From contig NZ_CP031229.1 of the NCBI RefSeq assembly GCF_003351765.1, forward strand, positions 2,232,001 through 2,296,000: a DNA stretch of 64,000 bases, in the 5' to 3' direction. The notes under the pieces are model-generated. The model was not told where the DNA came from. It did not search any database and saw only the letters and a program-made list of their open reading frames with translations. Positions 1 through 8,659 of the stretch are shown here, piece after piece. Source of the stretch: Ornithinimicrobium avium. Lineage in GTDB: Bacteria; Actinomycetota; Actinomycetes; Actinomycetales; Dermatophilaceae. The position numbers were made by a program, and so were the translations under genes. Every line of letters starts with the position of its first letter. The stretch's first letter is position 1.

Positions 1-691
1 GCGCCAGACGGAGGACACCGCATACCTGCGGGACCTGGTGACCGGGCACGCCCGCGAGGTGCTGGCCGCGGCCCGCAGGGGGGACGCCCCGGCCGCGCTC
101 GAGGCGTTGGGGCGGCACCGCCTGCTGTGCGCGCACCGCAGCGGGCCGCAGGGGGTCTCGACGTGGAACCGGCTCACCGAGACCTGGCTGCGCGAGGAGG
201 CCGGGCTGGCCTCCTACGACCCGATGTACGTCGGCCGGCCGCTGCTGGTGACCGCCAACGACTACGTGACCGGGGTGCTCAACGGCGACACGGGCGTGGT
301 CGTCGCCTCGCACAAGCCGGACGGGACCCCGGTGCGGATGGCCGTGATCGAGGGGCCGACCGGGGCGCAGCGCTTCGCGCCCGGCCGGCTCGGCGAGGTG
401 GAGACGATGCACGCGATGACCATCCACAAGGCGCAGGGCAGCCAGGCCGCCGAGATCACCGTGCTGCTGCCCGAGGCGGACTCCCCGCTGCTGACCCGCG
501 AGCTCTTCTACACCGCCGTGACGCGCGCCCAGCAGAAGGTGCGCGTCGTCGCCTCCGAGGACGTGGTCCGGGCAGCGGTGGAGCGTCGCGTGGTGCGGGC
601 GAGCGGCCTGCGGCAGCGGTTGTCCGCCGAGGACGTCGGCCCGCCCGCGGCGTTGCTGCGCGCGGGCACGGCGCCGCCCGGTGCAGGATGA
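1..691 (+). CDS. recD: Exodeoxyribonuclease V subunit alpha (RecD), C-terminal part
   Basis: This is the 3' end of a helicase gene that begins upstream of the window; the frame is open from base 2. The visible part matches the C-terminal helicase domain of RecD: it has the MTIHKAQGSQ segment (helicase motif V region, about codon 139) followed by FYTAVTRAQQKVRVVAS, the motif VI region whose Arg contacts ATP. RecD is the 5'-3' helicase subunit of the RecBCD DNA end-processing enzyme. recC and recB, if present, would lie upstream and out of view. It ends three bases before the next gene, so the two may be cotranscribed. A RecD2-type helicase is the alternative, since the N-terminus cannot be seen. 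Confidence 0.85.
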   Translation, partial: RQTEDTAYLRDLVTGHAREVLAAARRGDAPAALEALGRHRLLCAHRSGPQGVSTWNRLTETWLREEAGLASYDPMYVGRPLLVTANDYVTGVLNGDTGVVVASHKPDGTPVRMAVIEGPTGAQRFAPGRLGEVETMHAMTIHKAQGSQAAEITVLLPEADSPLLTRELFYTAVTRAQQKVRVVASEDVVRAAVERRVVRASGLRQRLSAEDVGPPAALLRAGTAPPGAG

Positions 692-694
692 GGC

Positions 695-1588
695 ATGGAC
701 GTCCGTGACCTGCGCCCGCCCGTCGAGGACGGCCCCTGGCCGCCCGCGACCCACCACCCGCCGCTGGACCACCCGCCGCCGGAGGGCGCGCGCACCTGGA
801 CCGGCCTGACCTACGCGATGGTCGACGGCTACCGCCCGATGGTGCTCGACCTGCACGTGCCGCTGGCGGCCCTGCGCCCACCGGTCGTCCTGTGGGTGCA
901 CGGCGGCGGCTGGCGCGAGGGCGACCGGCGCCTCGTGCCGCTCCAGTGGGGTCAGCAGCGCCTGTTCCAGCGGCTGGTGGACGCCGGTCTCGCCGTCGCC
1001 ACCGTCGACTACCGGCTGCTGGCGGAGTCGAGCCTGCCGGGGCCGGTGCACGACGTCGTCGCCGCGGTCCGCTACCTGCGCAGGTATGCCGACGAGCTCG
1101 GCGTCGACGCCTCCCGCCTCGCGCTGTGGGGCGAGTCGGCCGGCGCCCACCTGGCCGCGGTCGTCGCCCTGGCCGCCGGCCAGGCGCACCCCGACCAGTG
1201 GTTGCTGGGGTCCACCGGCGTCGGTCACGGGCCAGCCGGCGTCACCGCTCTCGTGGGCTGGTACGGCGTCTACGACCTGACCCTGCTTCCCTCCCTGGTG
1301 GCGATGCTCTGGCCGGACACCCCCGCCTACGAGCGTGAGGAGCTGGCCAGGCGGCTGTCACCGGTGCGCATGGTGGCGCCGGACTCCCCGCCGATGCTGC
1401 TGCTGCACGGCGAGGCCGACACGCTGGTGCCGGTCGACCAGTCGGTGCGCCTGCACGAGGCCGCCCGCGCCGCTGGTGCCCGCAGCGAGCTCGAGGTCTC
1501 GCCGGGCTCGGAGCACGTCTTCGCCGGCGAGCCGGTGGAGCCGCGCTGGGAACGCACCGTGGACTTCCTGGCCCAGCACCTGCGCTGA
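695..1588 (+). CDS. Alpha/beta hydrolase (BD-FAE/carboxylesterase type)
   Basis: A 297-residue serine hydrolase of the hormone-sensitive-lipase-like alpha/beta fold. The oxyanion-hole motif HGGGW is near residue 69, the nucleophile elbow GESAG near residue 146, the acidic residue falls in HGEADTLVPV near residue 240, and the catalytic His in GSEHVF near residue 273. No signal peptide is seen, so it should be cytoplasmic. The substrate is probably a small ester; the family includes carboxylesterases and N-formylkynurenine formamidase-like enzymes, and sequence alone does not choose between them. The ATG at 695 has a purine-rich stretch (AGGATGAGG) just upstream. It follows recD with a 3-base gap and converges on the P-type ATPase gene. 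Confidence 0.8.
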   Translation: MDVRDLRPPVEDGPWPPATHHPPLDHPPPEGARTWTGLTYAMVDGYRPMVLDLHVPLAALRPPVVLWVHGGGWREGDRRLVPLQWGQQRLFQRLVDAGLAVATVDYRLLAESSLPGPVHDVVAAVRYLRRYADELGVDASRLALWGESAGAHLAAVVALAAGQAHPDQWLLGSTGVGHGPAGVTALVGWYGVYDLTLLPSLVAMLWPDTPAYEREELARRLSPVRMVAPDSPPMLLLHGEADTLVPVDQSVRLHEAARAAGARSELEVSPGSEHVFAGEPVEPRWERTVDFLAQHLR

Positions 1589-1609
1589 CCGGCTGCGGTC
1601 GCCGGTCAG
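1585..1609. terminator. Hairpin spanning both stop codons of two convergent genes
   Basis: An 8-bp perfect inverted repeat (CTGACCGG at 1585-1592, CCGGTCAG at 1602-1609) with a 9-base loop. It contains the TGA of the hydrolase in one arm and the TGA of the ATPase in the other, and may serve as a shared terminator. There is no U-tract, as is usual in actinomycetes. Confidence 0.45.
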
Positions 1610-3513
1610 GTCCCGACGGCGACGGGGTGGTCCGTCGCGGCGCTCTCCAGCACCTCCGGGTGCCGGGTGCCCGGCCGCAGCGCGAGCAGCGCGTAGAGGA
1701 TCGCGGCCAGGTCGACCAGCTCCTGGGTCAGCGCCCCGGCGACCGCGGGGATGTAACCGAGCGCCGCCACCACCATCAGCCCCAGGCTCAGCGCGACACC
1801 GAGCCAGATGGCCCGCAGCGCGACCCGGTAGGTGTGCCGGCCGATGTCGACCGCCTGCACCACCTTGCCGATGTCGTCGCGGGTGATGACGACGTCGGCG
1901 GCCTCGCTGGCAGCCGTCGAGCCGCGCGCGCCCATCGCGATCCCGACGTCGGCGGCGGCCAGCACGGGCGCGTCGTTGACGCCGTCGCCGACCATGATCA
2001 CCGGGCGGTGCGCCATCTGCCCGACGATGCGGACCTTGTCCTCCGGAAGCAGCGCGGCCTCGATCCGGTCCACGCCCGCCTCCTGCCCCAGCGACCGCGC
2101 CGTCGCCAGCTGGTCGCCGGTGAGCAGGGCGACCTCCTGCATCCCCAGCCCTCGCAGCACGCCGACGGTCGCCGCGGCGTTGGGCCGCAGCGGGTCGACC
2201 AGGACGAGGTTGCCGGCGAAGCGCCCGCCGACGGCGACCGACACCGAGGTCTGCCCCGGTCCGAGCCCGGAGGGGTATGCCGTGGGGTCGGTCTCGCGGA
2301 CGAAGGCCAGCTTGCCCACGACCACCTGCCGTCCCTCGACCGTGGCGGCGACCCCGTGGGTCGCGTGCTCCTGGCCACCGCTGCCCTCGCCGAGGCGCAG
2401 CCCGCGGTCCCTCGCGGCCCGCATGATGCCGTCGGCCAGGACGTGCGAGGAGAACTGCTCGGCCGAGGCCGCCAGGCGCAGGACCTCGTCCGCCTCGAAC
2501 CCGGGCGCCGCGTCGACCCGGGCGAGCGTCGGCCGTCCCACGCTCAGGGTGCCGGTCTTGTCGAAGGCCACCGACCGGGCCCGGGCGAGCGCCTCCAGCG
2601 TGGCGCCGCCCTTGACCACGATGCCCGACCGGGCGGCGGAGCTGGTGCCGCCGAGGAAGGCGACGGGCGCGGCGATGAGCAGCGGGCACGGGGTGGCCAG
2701 GACGAGGACCTCGGCGAACCGGACCGGGTCTCCCGAGGCCCACCACGCCACGCCGGCGATGAGCAGCGAGACCACGGTGAACGGCACGGCGAAACGGTCG
2801 GCCACCCGGACCGTCGGGGCCTTGGCGTCCTCGGCCGACTCCACGAGGCGCAGGATCTGCTGGTACTGCGAGTCGGCCGCGACGGCCACGGCCCGCACCG
2901 TCACCGCCCGGTGCCCGTTGACGGCTCCGCTGAGCACACGCTCCCCCGGGCCGCGGGTCACCGGCAGGCTCTCCCCGGTGAGCGAGGACTCGTCGAACGT
3001 CCCCTCCTCCCCGACCAGCTCCCCGTCGACGGGGGCCACCTCGCCGGGCCGCACCAGGAGCAGGTCGCCCCTTTCCACCTCCTCCACCGGCACGTCGCGC
3101 ACGGACGGCTCCCCGTCCTGCCGCTCGGAGCCGCCCAGGACGAGGTGGGCGACCTGCGGCGCCCGGGCGAGCAGGGAGGTGAGCTCGGCGCGGGCGCGCG
3201 TGGCGGCATACTCCTCCAGCGCCTCGCCCCCGGTGAGCATCACGACCACGATCAGGGCGGCGACGTGCTCGCCCACCGCGACCGTGGCCACCATCGCCAC
3301 GACCGCCAGGATGTCGAGGCCGTAGTGTCCGCGCAGCACGTCGCGCACCATGTCCACCGAGGTACGCAGGACGACCAGGACCACGAAGCCGGTGCCGAGC
3401 CACTGCGCCACGACCCCCTGGCCGGCGACCATCAGGGCCAGGACGGCCGCGAGCACGACGAGCGCCAGCACCACGGCGGGGTGCCTGCGCAGGACCGACA
3501 CGACGCTACCCAT
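1606..3513 (-). CDS. Heavy-metal-translocating P-type ATPase (P1B-like, TPC motif)
   Basis: A 635-residue membrane ATPase that exports or imports a metal ion using a phospho-aspartate intermediate. Visible motifs are TGES (179-182, actuator domain), TPCPLL (274-279, ion-binding transmembrane segment), DKTGT (D318, phosphorylated) and GDGVNDAP near 525 (hinge). It has no N-terminal heavy-metal-associated domain and begins directly with transmembrane segments. The metal motif is TPC rather than the CPC of copper pumps or the SPC of P1B-4 pumps, so the metal cannot be named. The ATG at 3513 follows a purine-rich AAGGGGG only two bases away. The upstream gap is AT-rich and holds a small inverted repeat that may be a regulator site. 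Confidence 0.88.
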   Translation of the reverse strand: MGSVVSVLRRHPAVVLALVVLAAVLALMVAGQGVVAQWLGTGFVVLVVLRTSVDMVRDVLRGHYGLDILAVVAMVATVAVGEHVAALIVVVMLTGGEALEEYAATRARAELTSLLARAPQVAHLVLGGSERQDGEPSVRDVPVEEVERGDLLLVRPGEVAPVDGELVGEEGTFDESSLTGESLPVTRGPGERVLSGAVNGHRAVTVRAVAVAADSQYQQILRLVESAEDAKAPTVRVADRFAVPFTVVSLLIAGVAWWASGDPVRFAEVLVLATPCPLLIAAPVAFLGGTSSAARSGIVVKGGATLEALARARSVAFDKTGTLSVGRPTLARVDAAPGFEADEVLRLAASAEQFSSHVLADGIMRAARDRGLRLGEGSGGQEHATHGVAATVEGRQVVVGKLAFVRETDPTAYPSGLGPGQTSVSVAVGGRFAGNLVLVDPLRPNAAATVGVLRGLGMQEVALLTGDQLATARSLGQEAGVDRIEAALLPEDKVRIVGQMAHRPVIMVGDGVNDAPVLAAADVGIAMGARGSTAASEAADVVITRDDIGKVVQAVDIGRHTYRVALRAIWLGVALSLGLMVVAALGYIPAVAGALTQELVDLAAILYALLALRPGTRHPEVLESAATDHPVAVGT

Positions 3514-3517
3514 ACCC

Positions 3518-3532
3518 CCTTACTACATAAGG
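3518..3532 (-). promoter_or_regulatory. Inverted repeat overlapping the ATPase ribosome binding region
   Basis: CCTTA-N5-TAAGG sits in an unusually AT-rich gap (about 3519-3545) five bases before the ATPase start and overlaps its AAGGGG ribosome binding stretch. It could be an operator for a metal sensor or part of the promoter. No sensor gene is adjacent, so this is only a candidate. Confidence 0.35.
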
Positions 3533-3560
3533 TCGTTGAAAACGTCCAGGCAGGCGGGCC

Positions 3561-5156
3561 TCACCGACCCTCGCGCAGCTCGAACTTCAGGATCTTGCCG
3601 GTCGAGGTCTTCGGCAGCTCCTCGAGGACGACGAACTCCCGCGGCACCTTGTAGCCGGCCAGCAGGGTCCGGGTGTGCGCGATCAGCTCCTCGCCGGTGA
3701 CCGACGCGCCGTCGCGCAGGGTGACGTAGGCGACGGGCCGCTCGCCCCACTTCTCGTCGGGGACGCCGACGACCGCCGCCTCGAGCACCTGCGGGTGCGC
3801 GACGACGGCCTGCTCGACCTCTACCGAGGAGATGTTCTCCCCGCCGGAGATGATGACGTCCTTCGCCCGGTCGAGCAGCTGCACGTAGCCGTCCGGGTGC
3901 ATGACGCCGAGGTCGCCGGTGTGGAACCAGCCGCCGGCGAAGGCCTTCTCGGTCGCCTCCGGATCCTCGTAGTAGCCGGCCATGACGTTGTTGCCGCGCA
4001 GCACGATCTCGCCCATCGTCACCGCGTCGGCCGGGACGTCCCGCATCTCGAGGTCGACCACGCGCGCGGCCTCCGCCTGGACCATGCCCACGCCCTGGCG
4101 GGACAGCAGGCGGGCGCGCTCGGCGGCGGGCAGGTCCGCCCATGACTCCTGGGGCTCGCAGATCGTGTAGGGACCGTAGGACTCGGTGAGCCCGTAGACG
4201 TGGAGGACCGTGATCCCCAGCTCGGAGAGCTGGGCGATGATCGTCGGCGAGGGCGGGGCACCCGCGGTGGTGATCCGCAGCGGCCGGTCCAGCGCGTGCG
4301 CCTGCGGGGCGTTGACGATCGTGGTGCAGACGGTCGGGGCGCCGCACATGTGGGTCACGCCCAGGTCGTCGATGGCCGACCAGACGGCGTCCGCGCGCAC
4401 GGCGCGCAGCGCCACGTGCGTGCCGCCGGCCGCGGTCACCGCCCACGGCGTGCACCACCCGTTGCAGTGGAACATCGGCAGGGTCCACAGGTAGGTCGTC
4501 CCCCCGTCGAACCCGTTGTGCACCACCATCCCCAGGGCCGCGAGGTAGGCGCCGCGGTGCGTGTACATGACGCCCTTCGGCTTGCCGGTGGTCCCGGAGG
4601 TGTAGTTGAGCGAGATCACCGTGCGCTCGTCCTCGACCGCCCACGGCAGCGGGGCCGGGTCCAGGTCGTCCGCGCGGGCGAGGAGCTCGGGGTATGTCGT
4701 GGTGGCCACGCCCGCGGGCACCTCCACCGCGGCGACGGTCGGGTCCGGGACCTCCACGATCTCGGTCACGCTGGGGAGCGACCCGGCGATCGGGGCGACC
4801 GTCGTCATCAGCTCGGAGTCGACGAACAGGATCGAGGCCTGGCAGTGGTTGAGGATGTACTCGATCTCCGGGGGCGCCAGCCGTGAGTTGAGCGCGACCA
4901 GCACCCCGCCGGCGAGCGGCACCGCGAAGTGGGCGATCAGCAGCTCGGGGACGTTGGGCGCCAGGAAGGCGACCCGGTCCCCGGGCCGGATCCGGCTGCG
5001 CAGCACGCGCGCCAGCCGCTGCGTCTGCTCACCGAGGTCGGCGTAGGTGTAGCGGCGGTCGCCGTGGACGACGGCGGTCCGGTCGGGGAAGACGCTGCTG
5101 GAGCGCTCGAGGAAGCGCAGAGGGCTGAGCTGGCTGTGGCTGGCGGGAGAGATCAC
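3561..5156 (-). CDS. Acyl-CoA synthetase (AMP-forming, ANL superfamily)
   Basis: A 531-residue AMP-dependent ligase that activates a carboxylic acid to acyl-AMP and transfers it to CoA. The P-loop-like motif YTSGTTGKPKGVMYTH lies around residues 187-202, the YGLTESYGP motif (A5) around 313, HTGDLG (A7) around 416, and the catalytic lysine is in PKTSTGKILK (A10) close to the C-terminus. Length and motifs fit the medium/long-chain fatty acyl-CoA ligase group often annotated as acyl--CoA ligase. The insertion after the A5 motif (CEPQESWADLP region) is typical of that group. The start is GTG at 5156, chosen because GGAAGG lies seven bases upstream. The substrate is not determined; no beta-oxidation genes are adjacent. 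Confidence 0.88.
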   Translation of the reverse strand: MISPASHSQLSPLRFLERSSSVFPDRTAVVHGDRRYTYADLGEQTQRLARVLRSRIRPGDRVAFLAPNVPELLIAHFAVPLAGGVLVALNSRLAPPEIEYILNHCQASILFVDSELMTTVAPIAGSLPSVTEIVEVPDPTVAAVEVPAGVATTTYPELLARADDLDPAPLPWAVEDERTVISLNYTSGTTGKPKGVMYTHRGAYLAALGMVVHNGFDGGTTYLWTLPMFHCNGWCTPWAVTAAGGTHVALRAVRADAVWSAIDDLGVTHMCGAPTVCTTIVNAPQAHALDRPLRITTAGAPPSPTIIAQLSELGITVLHVYGLTESYGPYTICEPQESWADLPAAERARLLSRQGVGMVQAEAARVVDLEMRDVPADAVTMGEIVLRGNNVMAGYYEDPEATEKAFAGGWFHTGDLGVMHPDGYVQLLDRAKDVIISGGENISSVEVEQAVVAHPQVLEAAVVGVPDEKWGERPVAYVTLRDGASVTGEELIAHTRTLLAGYKVPREFVVLEELPKTSTGKILKFELREGR

Positions 5157-5244
5157 AGGCAGGCCTTCCGGTGGCGGACGGGCCGACCGCGGCCGGCCCG
5201 ACAGGTGAGCGAAGCCTACCGGTCGCGGGCCGGCCGACGGGTGC

Positions 5245-7803
5245 CTAGGCGGCCGCCAGTCCCTGCGCGGGGCTGACGCGGGCCGCCCTGCGGGCCGGCA
5301 GCACGCTGGCCGCGGCGCCGGCGACCAGCGCGACGCCCACGATGAGACCGACCGTCGTCCACGGCACCGCCAGCTGCACGGCGGTGTCCGGCGGCAGCAG
5401 CGTCTGGATGCCGAGCACCGCGTAGCCCACCCCCAGCAGCAGCCCGAGCCCGGCGCTGACCACCGCGAGCAGGACGCCCTCGGTGAGCAGCATCCGGCGC
5501 ATCTGGCCGCGGGTCAGGCCCAGCCCGCGCAGCAGCGCGTGCTCACGGTGCCGCTCGACGACGGACAGCGAGAGCGTGTTGGCGATGCCGACCACGGCGA
5601 TGACGACCGCGACCCCGAGCAGGGCCGTCGTGACCAGCACGAGCACGTCGAGCACCCGGGTGACCATCGCACGCTCCGCGGCGGCGCCGGAGACCGAGAG
5701 CCCGTCGGCGTCGGCCACCTCCGAGATCGCCGCCATCGCCTCGCCCACGTCCGCGTCGTCGGCGAGCCGGACCAGGACGGCGCCGGGGGCGAGCGTGTCG
5801 CCGCCCAGCCGGGCCAGGTCGGCCGCGTTGACCGCGAGGTCGTAGCCGACCGCCAGCTCCACCACCCGCAGGTCCGCCGTCCCGCCCGGGCCGTGCACGG
5901 GCACCACGTCACCCGCCTCGACCCCGGTGATCGACTGCATCGCGTTGCCCATCCCGACGGTCCCGGGCACGAGGTCGGCCAGCACCGGGCTGCGCACCAC
6001 GTCGCCGTCCCGAGCGGGGTCCAGCCCCAGCGTCGCGGTCGCGCCCAGCGACTCGTCCACCGAGAGGTATGCGGTGTCGACCGCACGGGCGGTCTGCACG
6101 CCGTCCGCGGCGGCCAGCCCGGGCTCCACGCCCGGCCCCAGCGGGTCGGTCACCACGTCGGTCACCGGCCCCTCCTGGGAGGAGCTGTCGTCGGAGCTGC
6201 CGTCGACGGCGCCGTCGGAGGTGTCCGGCTCGAGGTACTGGCCGTTCGACTGCACCATGAAGTCCACGGCGTAGGCGCTGTCGATCTCGCCGAGCGCGGT
6301 GCGCTCGGCCGAGGCCGCGCCGATCGAGGTCATCGTGATGAGCGTGACGCCGACCAGCAGCGCGGCGCTGGTGGAGGCGGCCCGCCCGGGGTTGCGCACG
6401 GCGTTGTCCACCGCGAGCCTTCCCGGGGCGCCGGCCAGCCGGGCGGCAAGGCCGAGCGCGCGCACCGCGGCGGGGACGACGACGACCGCGGCGACGAGCA
6501 CGCCGACGAACGACACGAGGCCACCGACGACGCCGGCGAGGATGTCGCGCTGCGTCGCGGCATACGCCATGAGCGCGGTGCCCAGGCCGACGAGCGCGAC
6601 CGCCGTCCCCAGTCGGACCCAGCCGACGCGGCGGCCCTCCCCGACCGGCCCGACCGGCCGCAGCGCGGCGAGCGGGGAGACGCGGGTGGCACGGACGGCC
6701 GGCCACAGGCTGGCCAGGACGGTGACGACGATGCCGACGAGGAGGGGGACGGCCACGACGAGCGGGGTGACCGCGATGCCGGACGCCATCGGGATCCCGA
6801 GGTCGAGACGTCCGGCGAGCGCCAGCAGCCCCCAGGAGCCGAGCAGTCCCAGCCCGACCCCGGCCGCGGAGGCGACGACGCCGAGCAGCACCGCCTCGAG
6901 GATGACCTGGCGCCGCACCTGGCCCACGGTCGCCCCGACCGCCCGCAGCAGGGCGAGCTCGCCGGTGCGCTGGGCGAGGGTGATCGTGAAGGTGTTGGCG
7001 ATGACGATCGCGGCGGTCGCCAGTGCGACGGCGCCGAAGCCGAGGAGGATCGCGGCGAGCACGTTGGTCTGGCCGGTGAGGCCGGCGACGCGCTCGGCCG
7101 CGGCCTCCGGCCCGGTCTGCACCACGGCGTCGGGCCAGAGCCCCGCGACCTGCTCGCCCACCGAGGACGCGTCGGCGCCGTCGGCCAGGTCGAGCATGAC
7201 CGCGTCGTAGCCGAGCTGCGGGTCGAGGCTGCGCAGGGTCGCGTCGCCGGCCGCGAAGCCGGGCCCGTAGGAGAGCACGTTCATCTCGCCGAAGTCGGCC
7301 AAGCCCGCGACGGTGAAGGTCACCGGGTCGGGCTGCGCGTCCGGGTCGTCGGTGCTCGGCACGAGGGTCAGGTCGTCACCGACGGCCAGTCCCTCGGCCA
7401 GGTCGGGGTTGACCAGCACCTGGCCCGTGGCGTCCGGCATCGTCCCCTCGAGCAGGGTCACGCCCGAGGCGGGAACGGTCGTCCCGTAGACCCACTCGCG
7501 CGAGGTGGTCTCGGCGCTGACGCCGGCCTCCCCGCTCACGCCGGTCACGCCGGGCAGGTCGGCGATCTCGTCGTAGGTCGACGCCTCGACGGGGTAGCCG
7601 TCCTGGCCGGTCACCACGAGGTCGGCGTCCCGCAGGCCCGCCCCGACGGCGTCCTCCATCCCGCGCTGGGCGGTGGTGATCGTCGCCAGGCTGAGCGCCA
7701 GGAAGGCCACCCCGATGACGATCGCCACGGCGGCGGAGAGCAGGCGGGAGCCGCGCGACGCCATACCCGCGGTCATCCAGCCCGACGAGGTGCGCCGCGC
7801 CAT
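5245..7803 (-). CDS. ABC transporter permease, FtsX/MacB type, two FtsX domains
   Basis: An 852-residue permease with the duplicated layout of actinobacterial MacB/LolE-like exporters: an N-terminal membrane segment (about 18-42), a large extracellular MacB-PCD-like domain, an FtsX block of three helices near 260-400, a further helix and second periplasmic-type domain, and a second FtsX block at the C-terminus. The second outer domain contains an acidic Asp/Ser-rich stretch (about 510-535). The start is the ATG at 7803, whose A is the last base of the ATPase stop codon (TGATG), so the two genes are translationally coupled. Longer in-frame upstream starts would overlap the ATPase and were rejected. 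It probably exports a peptide or lipid; the substrate is unknown. Confidence 0.85.
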   Translation of the reverse strand: MARRTSSGWMTAGMASRGSRLLSAAVAIVIGVAFLALSLATITTAQRGMEDAVGAGLRDADLVVTGQDGYPVEASTYDEIADLPGVTGVSGEAGVSAETTSREWVYGTTVPASGVTLLEGTMPDATGQVLVNPDLAEGLAVGDDLTLVPSTDDPDAQPDPVTFTVAGLADFGEMNVLSYGPGFAAGDATLRSLDPQLGYDAVMLDLADGADASSVGEQVAGLWPDAVVQTGPEAAAERVAGLTGQTNVLAAILLGFGAVALATAAIVIANTFTITLAQRTGELALLRAVGATVGQVRRQVILEAVLLGVVASAAGVGLGLLGSWGLLALAGRLDLGIPMASGIAVTPLVVAVPLLVGIVVTVLASLWPAVRATRVSPLAALRPVGPVGEGRRVGWVRLGTAVALVGLGTALMAYAATQRDILAGVVGGLVSFVGVLVAAVVVVPAAVRALGLAARLAGAPGRLAVDNAVRNPGRAASTSAALLVGVTLITMTSIGAASAERTALGEIDSAYAVDFMVQSNGQYLEPDTSDGAVDGSSDDSSSQEGPVTDVVTDPLGPGVEPGLAAADGVQTARAVDTAYLSVDESLGATATLGLDPARDGDVVRSPVLADLVPGTVGMGNAMQSITGVEAGDVVPVHGPGGTADLRVVELAVGYDLAVNAADLARLGGDTLAPGAVLVRLADDADVGEAMAAISEVADADGLSVSGAAAERAMVTRVLDVLVLVTTALLGVAVVIAVVGIANTLSLSVVERHREHALLRGLGLTRGQMRRMLLTEGVLLAVVSAGLGLLLGVGYAVLGIQTLLPPDTAVQLAVPWTTVGLIVGVALVAGAAASVLPARRAARVSPAQGLAAA

Positions 7804-8576
7804 CAGAGCCTCCCCAGCGCGCGGACGGCCTCGAGCACGGCGTCGGCGTCGGGCTCGACAAGGTCGCCGGCGACCTGGCCGTCGGCGAGCAGCAGGACGC
7901 GGTCGGCCACCGCCGCGGCGCCGGCGTCGTGGGTGACCATGACGACGGTCTGCCCCCACTCGTCCACCGAGCGGCGCAGCAGCGCCAGCACCTCGGCGCC
8001 GGTGGTGGAGTCCAGGGCCCCGGTGGGCTCGTCGGCGAAGATCACCTCGGGCCGCGTCACCAGCGCCCGGGCCAGCGCGACCCGCTGCTGCTGCCCGCCG
8101 GACAGCTCGCCGGGACGGTGCCCGAGCCGGTCGCCCAGCCCGAGCTCGTCGACGATGCGGCGCTCCCACCCGGGGTCGACGCCACGGCCGGCGAGGTCGA
8201 GGGGCAGGCGGATGTTCTGCCGCGCGGTGAGCGTCGGCAGCAGGTTGAACGCCTGGAAGACGAACCCGACCGAGCGCCGCCGCAGGGTGGTCAGCTGCTT
8301 GTCCGACAGCGAGGTCAGCTCGGTGTCGCCGAGGAAGACCCTGCCGGACGTCGGGGTGTCCAGCCCGGCGAGCAGGTGCATCAGCGTCGACTTGCCGGAC
8401 CCGCTCGGCCCCATGATCGCGGTGAACCGTCCTGCCTCGACGCCCACCGACACCCCGTCCAGGGCGTGCACGGCGGTCTCGCCGCTGCCGTAGGTCTTGG
8501 TCAGGTCGGTGGCACTGGCCGCCAGGGCCGCCCGGGAGGCGGTGGCGGTCTGGTGCGTCTGCACGTGTGTCGTCAT
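7803..8576 (-). CDS. ABC transporter ATP-binding protein (MacB/LolD type)
   Basis: A 257-residue ATPase with Walker A GPSGSGKST (55-63), signature LSGGQQQR, and Walker B VIFADEPTG, followed by the H-loop in VMVTHD. The order and spacing are those of the LolD/MacB ATPases that partner FtsX-type permeases. It is coupled by a one-base overlap to the permease gene. The ATG at 8576 was chosen because the conserved N-terminus (TDLTKTYGSGETAVHALDGV) follows within 30 residues; no good Shine-Dalgarno sequence precedes it. A perfect 16-bp palindrome lies 67 bases upstream and is a good operator candidate. Confidence 0.88.
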   Translation of the reverse strand: MTTHVQTHQTATASRAALAASATDLTKTYGSGETAVHALDGVSVGVEAGRFTAIMGPSGSGKSTLMHLLAGLDTPTSGRVFLGDTELTSLSDKQLTTLRRRSVGFVFQAFNLLPTLTARQNIRLPLDLAGRGVDPGWERRIVDELGLGDRLGHRPGELSGGQQQRVALARALVTRPEVIFADEPTGALDSTTGAEVLALLRRSVDEWGQTVVMVTHDAGAAAVADRVLLLADGQVAGDLVEPDADAVLEAVRALGRL

Positions 8577-8643
8577 GGTGAAGACGGTAGGCGCACCGCC
8601 CCGCCCTTCTCGTCCCCGACGGTCCCGTCCCGGGGCGGGCTCC

Positions 8644-8659
8644 TCATACCCGGGTATGA
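8644..8659. promoter_or_regulatory. Perfect 16-bp palindrome upstream of ABC transporter operon
   Basis: TCATACCCGGGTATGA is identical to its reverse complement and lies 67 bases before the ATPase start, in the gap that must carry the operon promoter. Its half-site GGGTATGA is also the hexamer over-represented across the window, so chance pairing of two such motifs is possible. It fits a dimeric repressor site; the regulator is not adjacent. Confidence 0.45.

Noticed and set aside
1358..3403. Very long open frame (681 codons) in another frame of the P-type ATPase gene, and the opposite-strand frames at 1627-3654 and 1832-3325
   Set aside because: Extremely GC-rich coding DNA keeps other frames open. 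The translations are Arg/Gly/Pro/His-rich without any domain, while the overlapping frame has every P-type ATPase motif.
5539..8493. 984-codon open frame on the plus strand opposite the FtsX permease
   Set aside because: Composition is His/Asp/Gly/Arg-rich with no hydrophobic pattern or motif; it mirrors the codon bias of the true gene.
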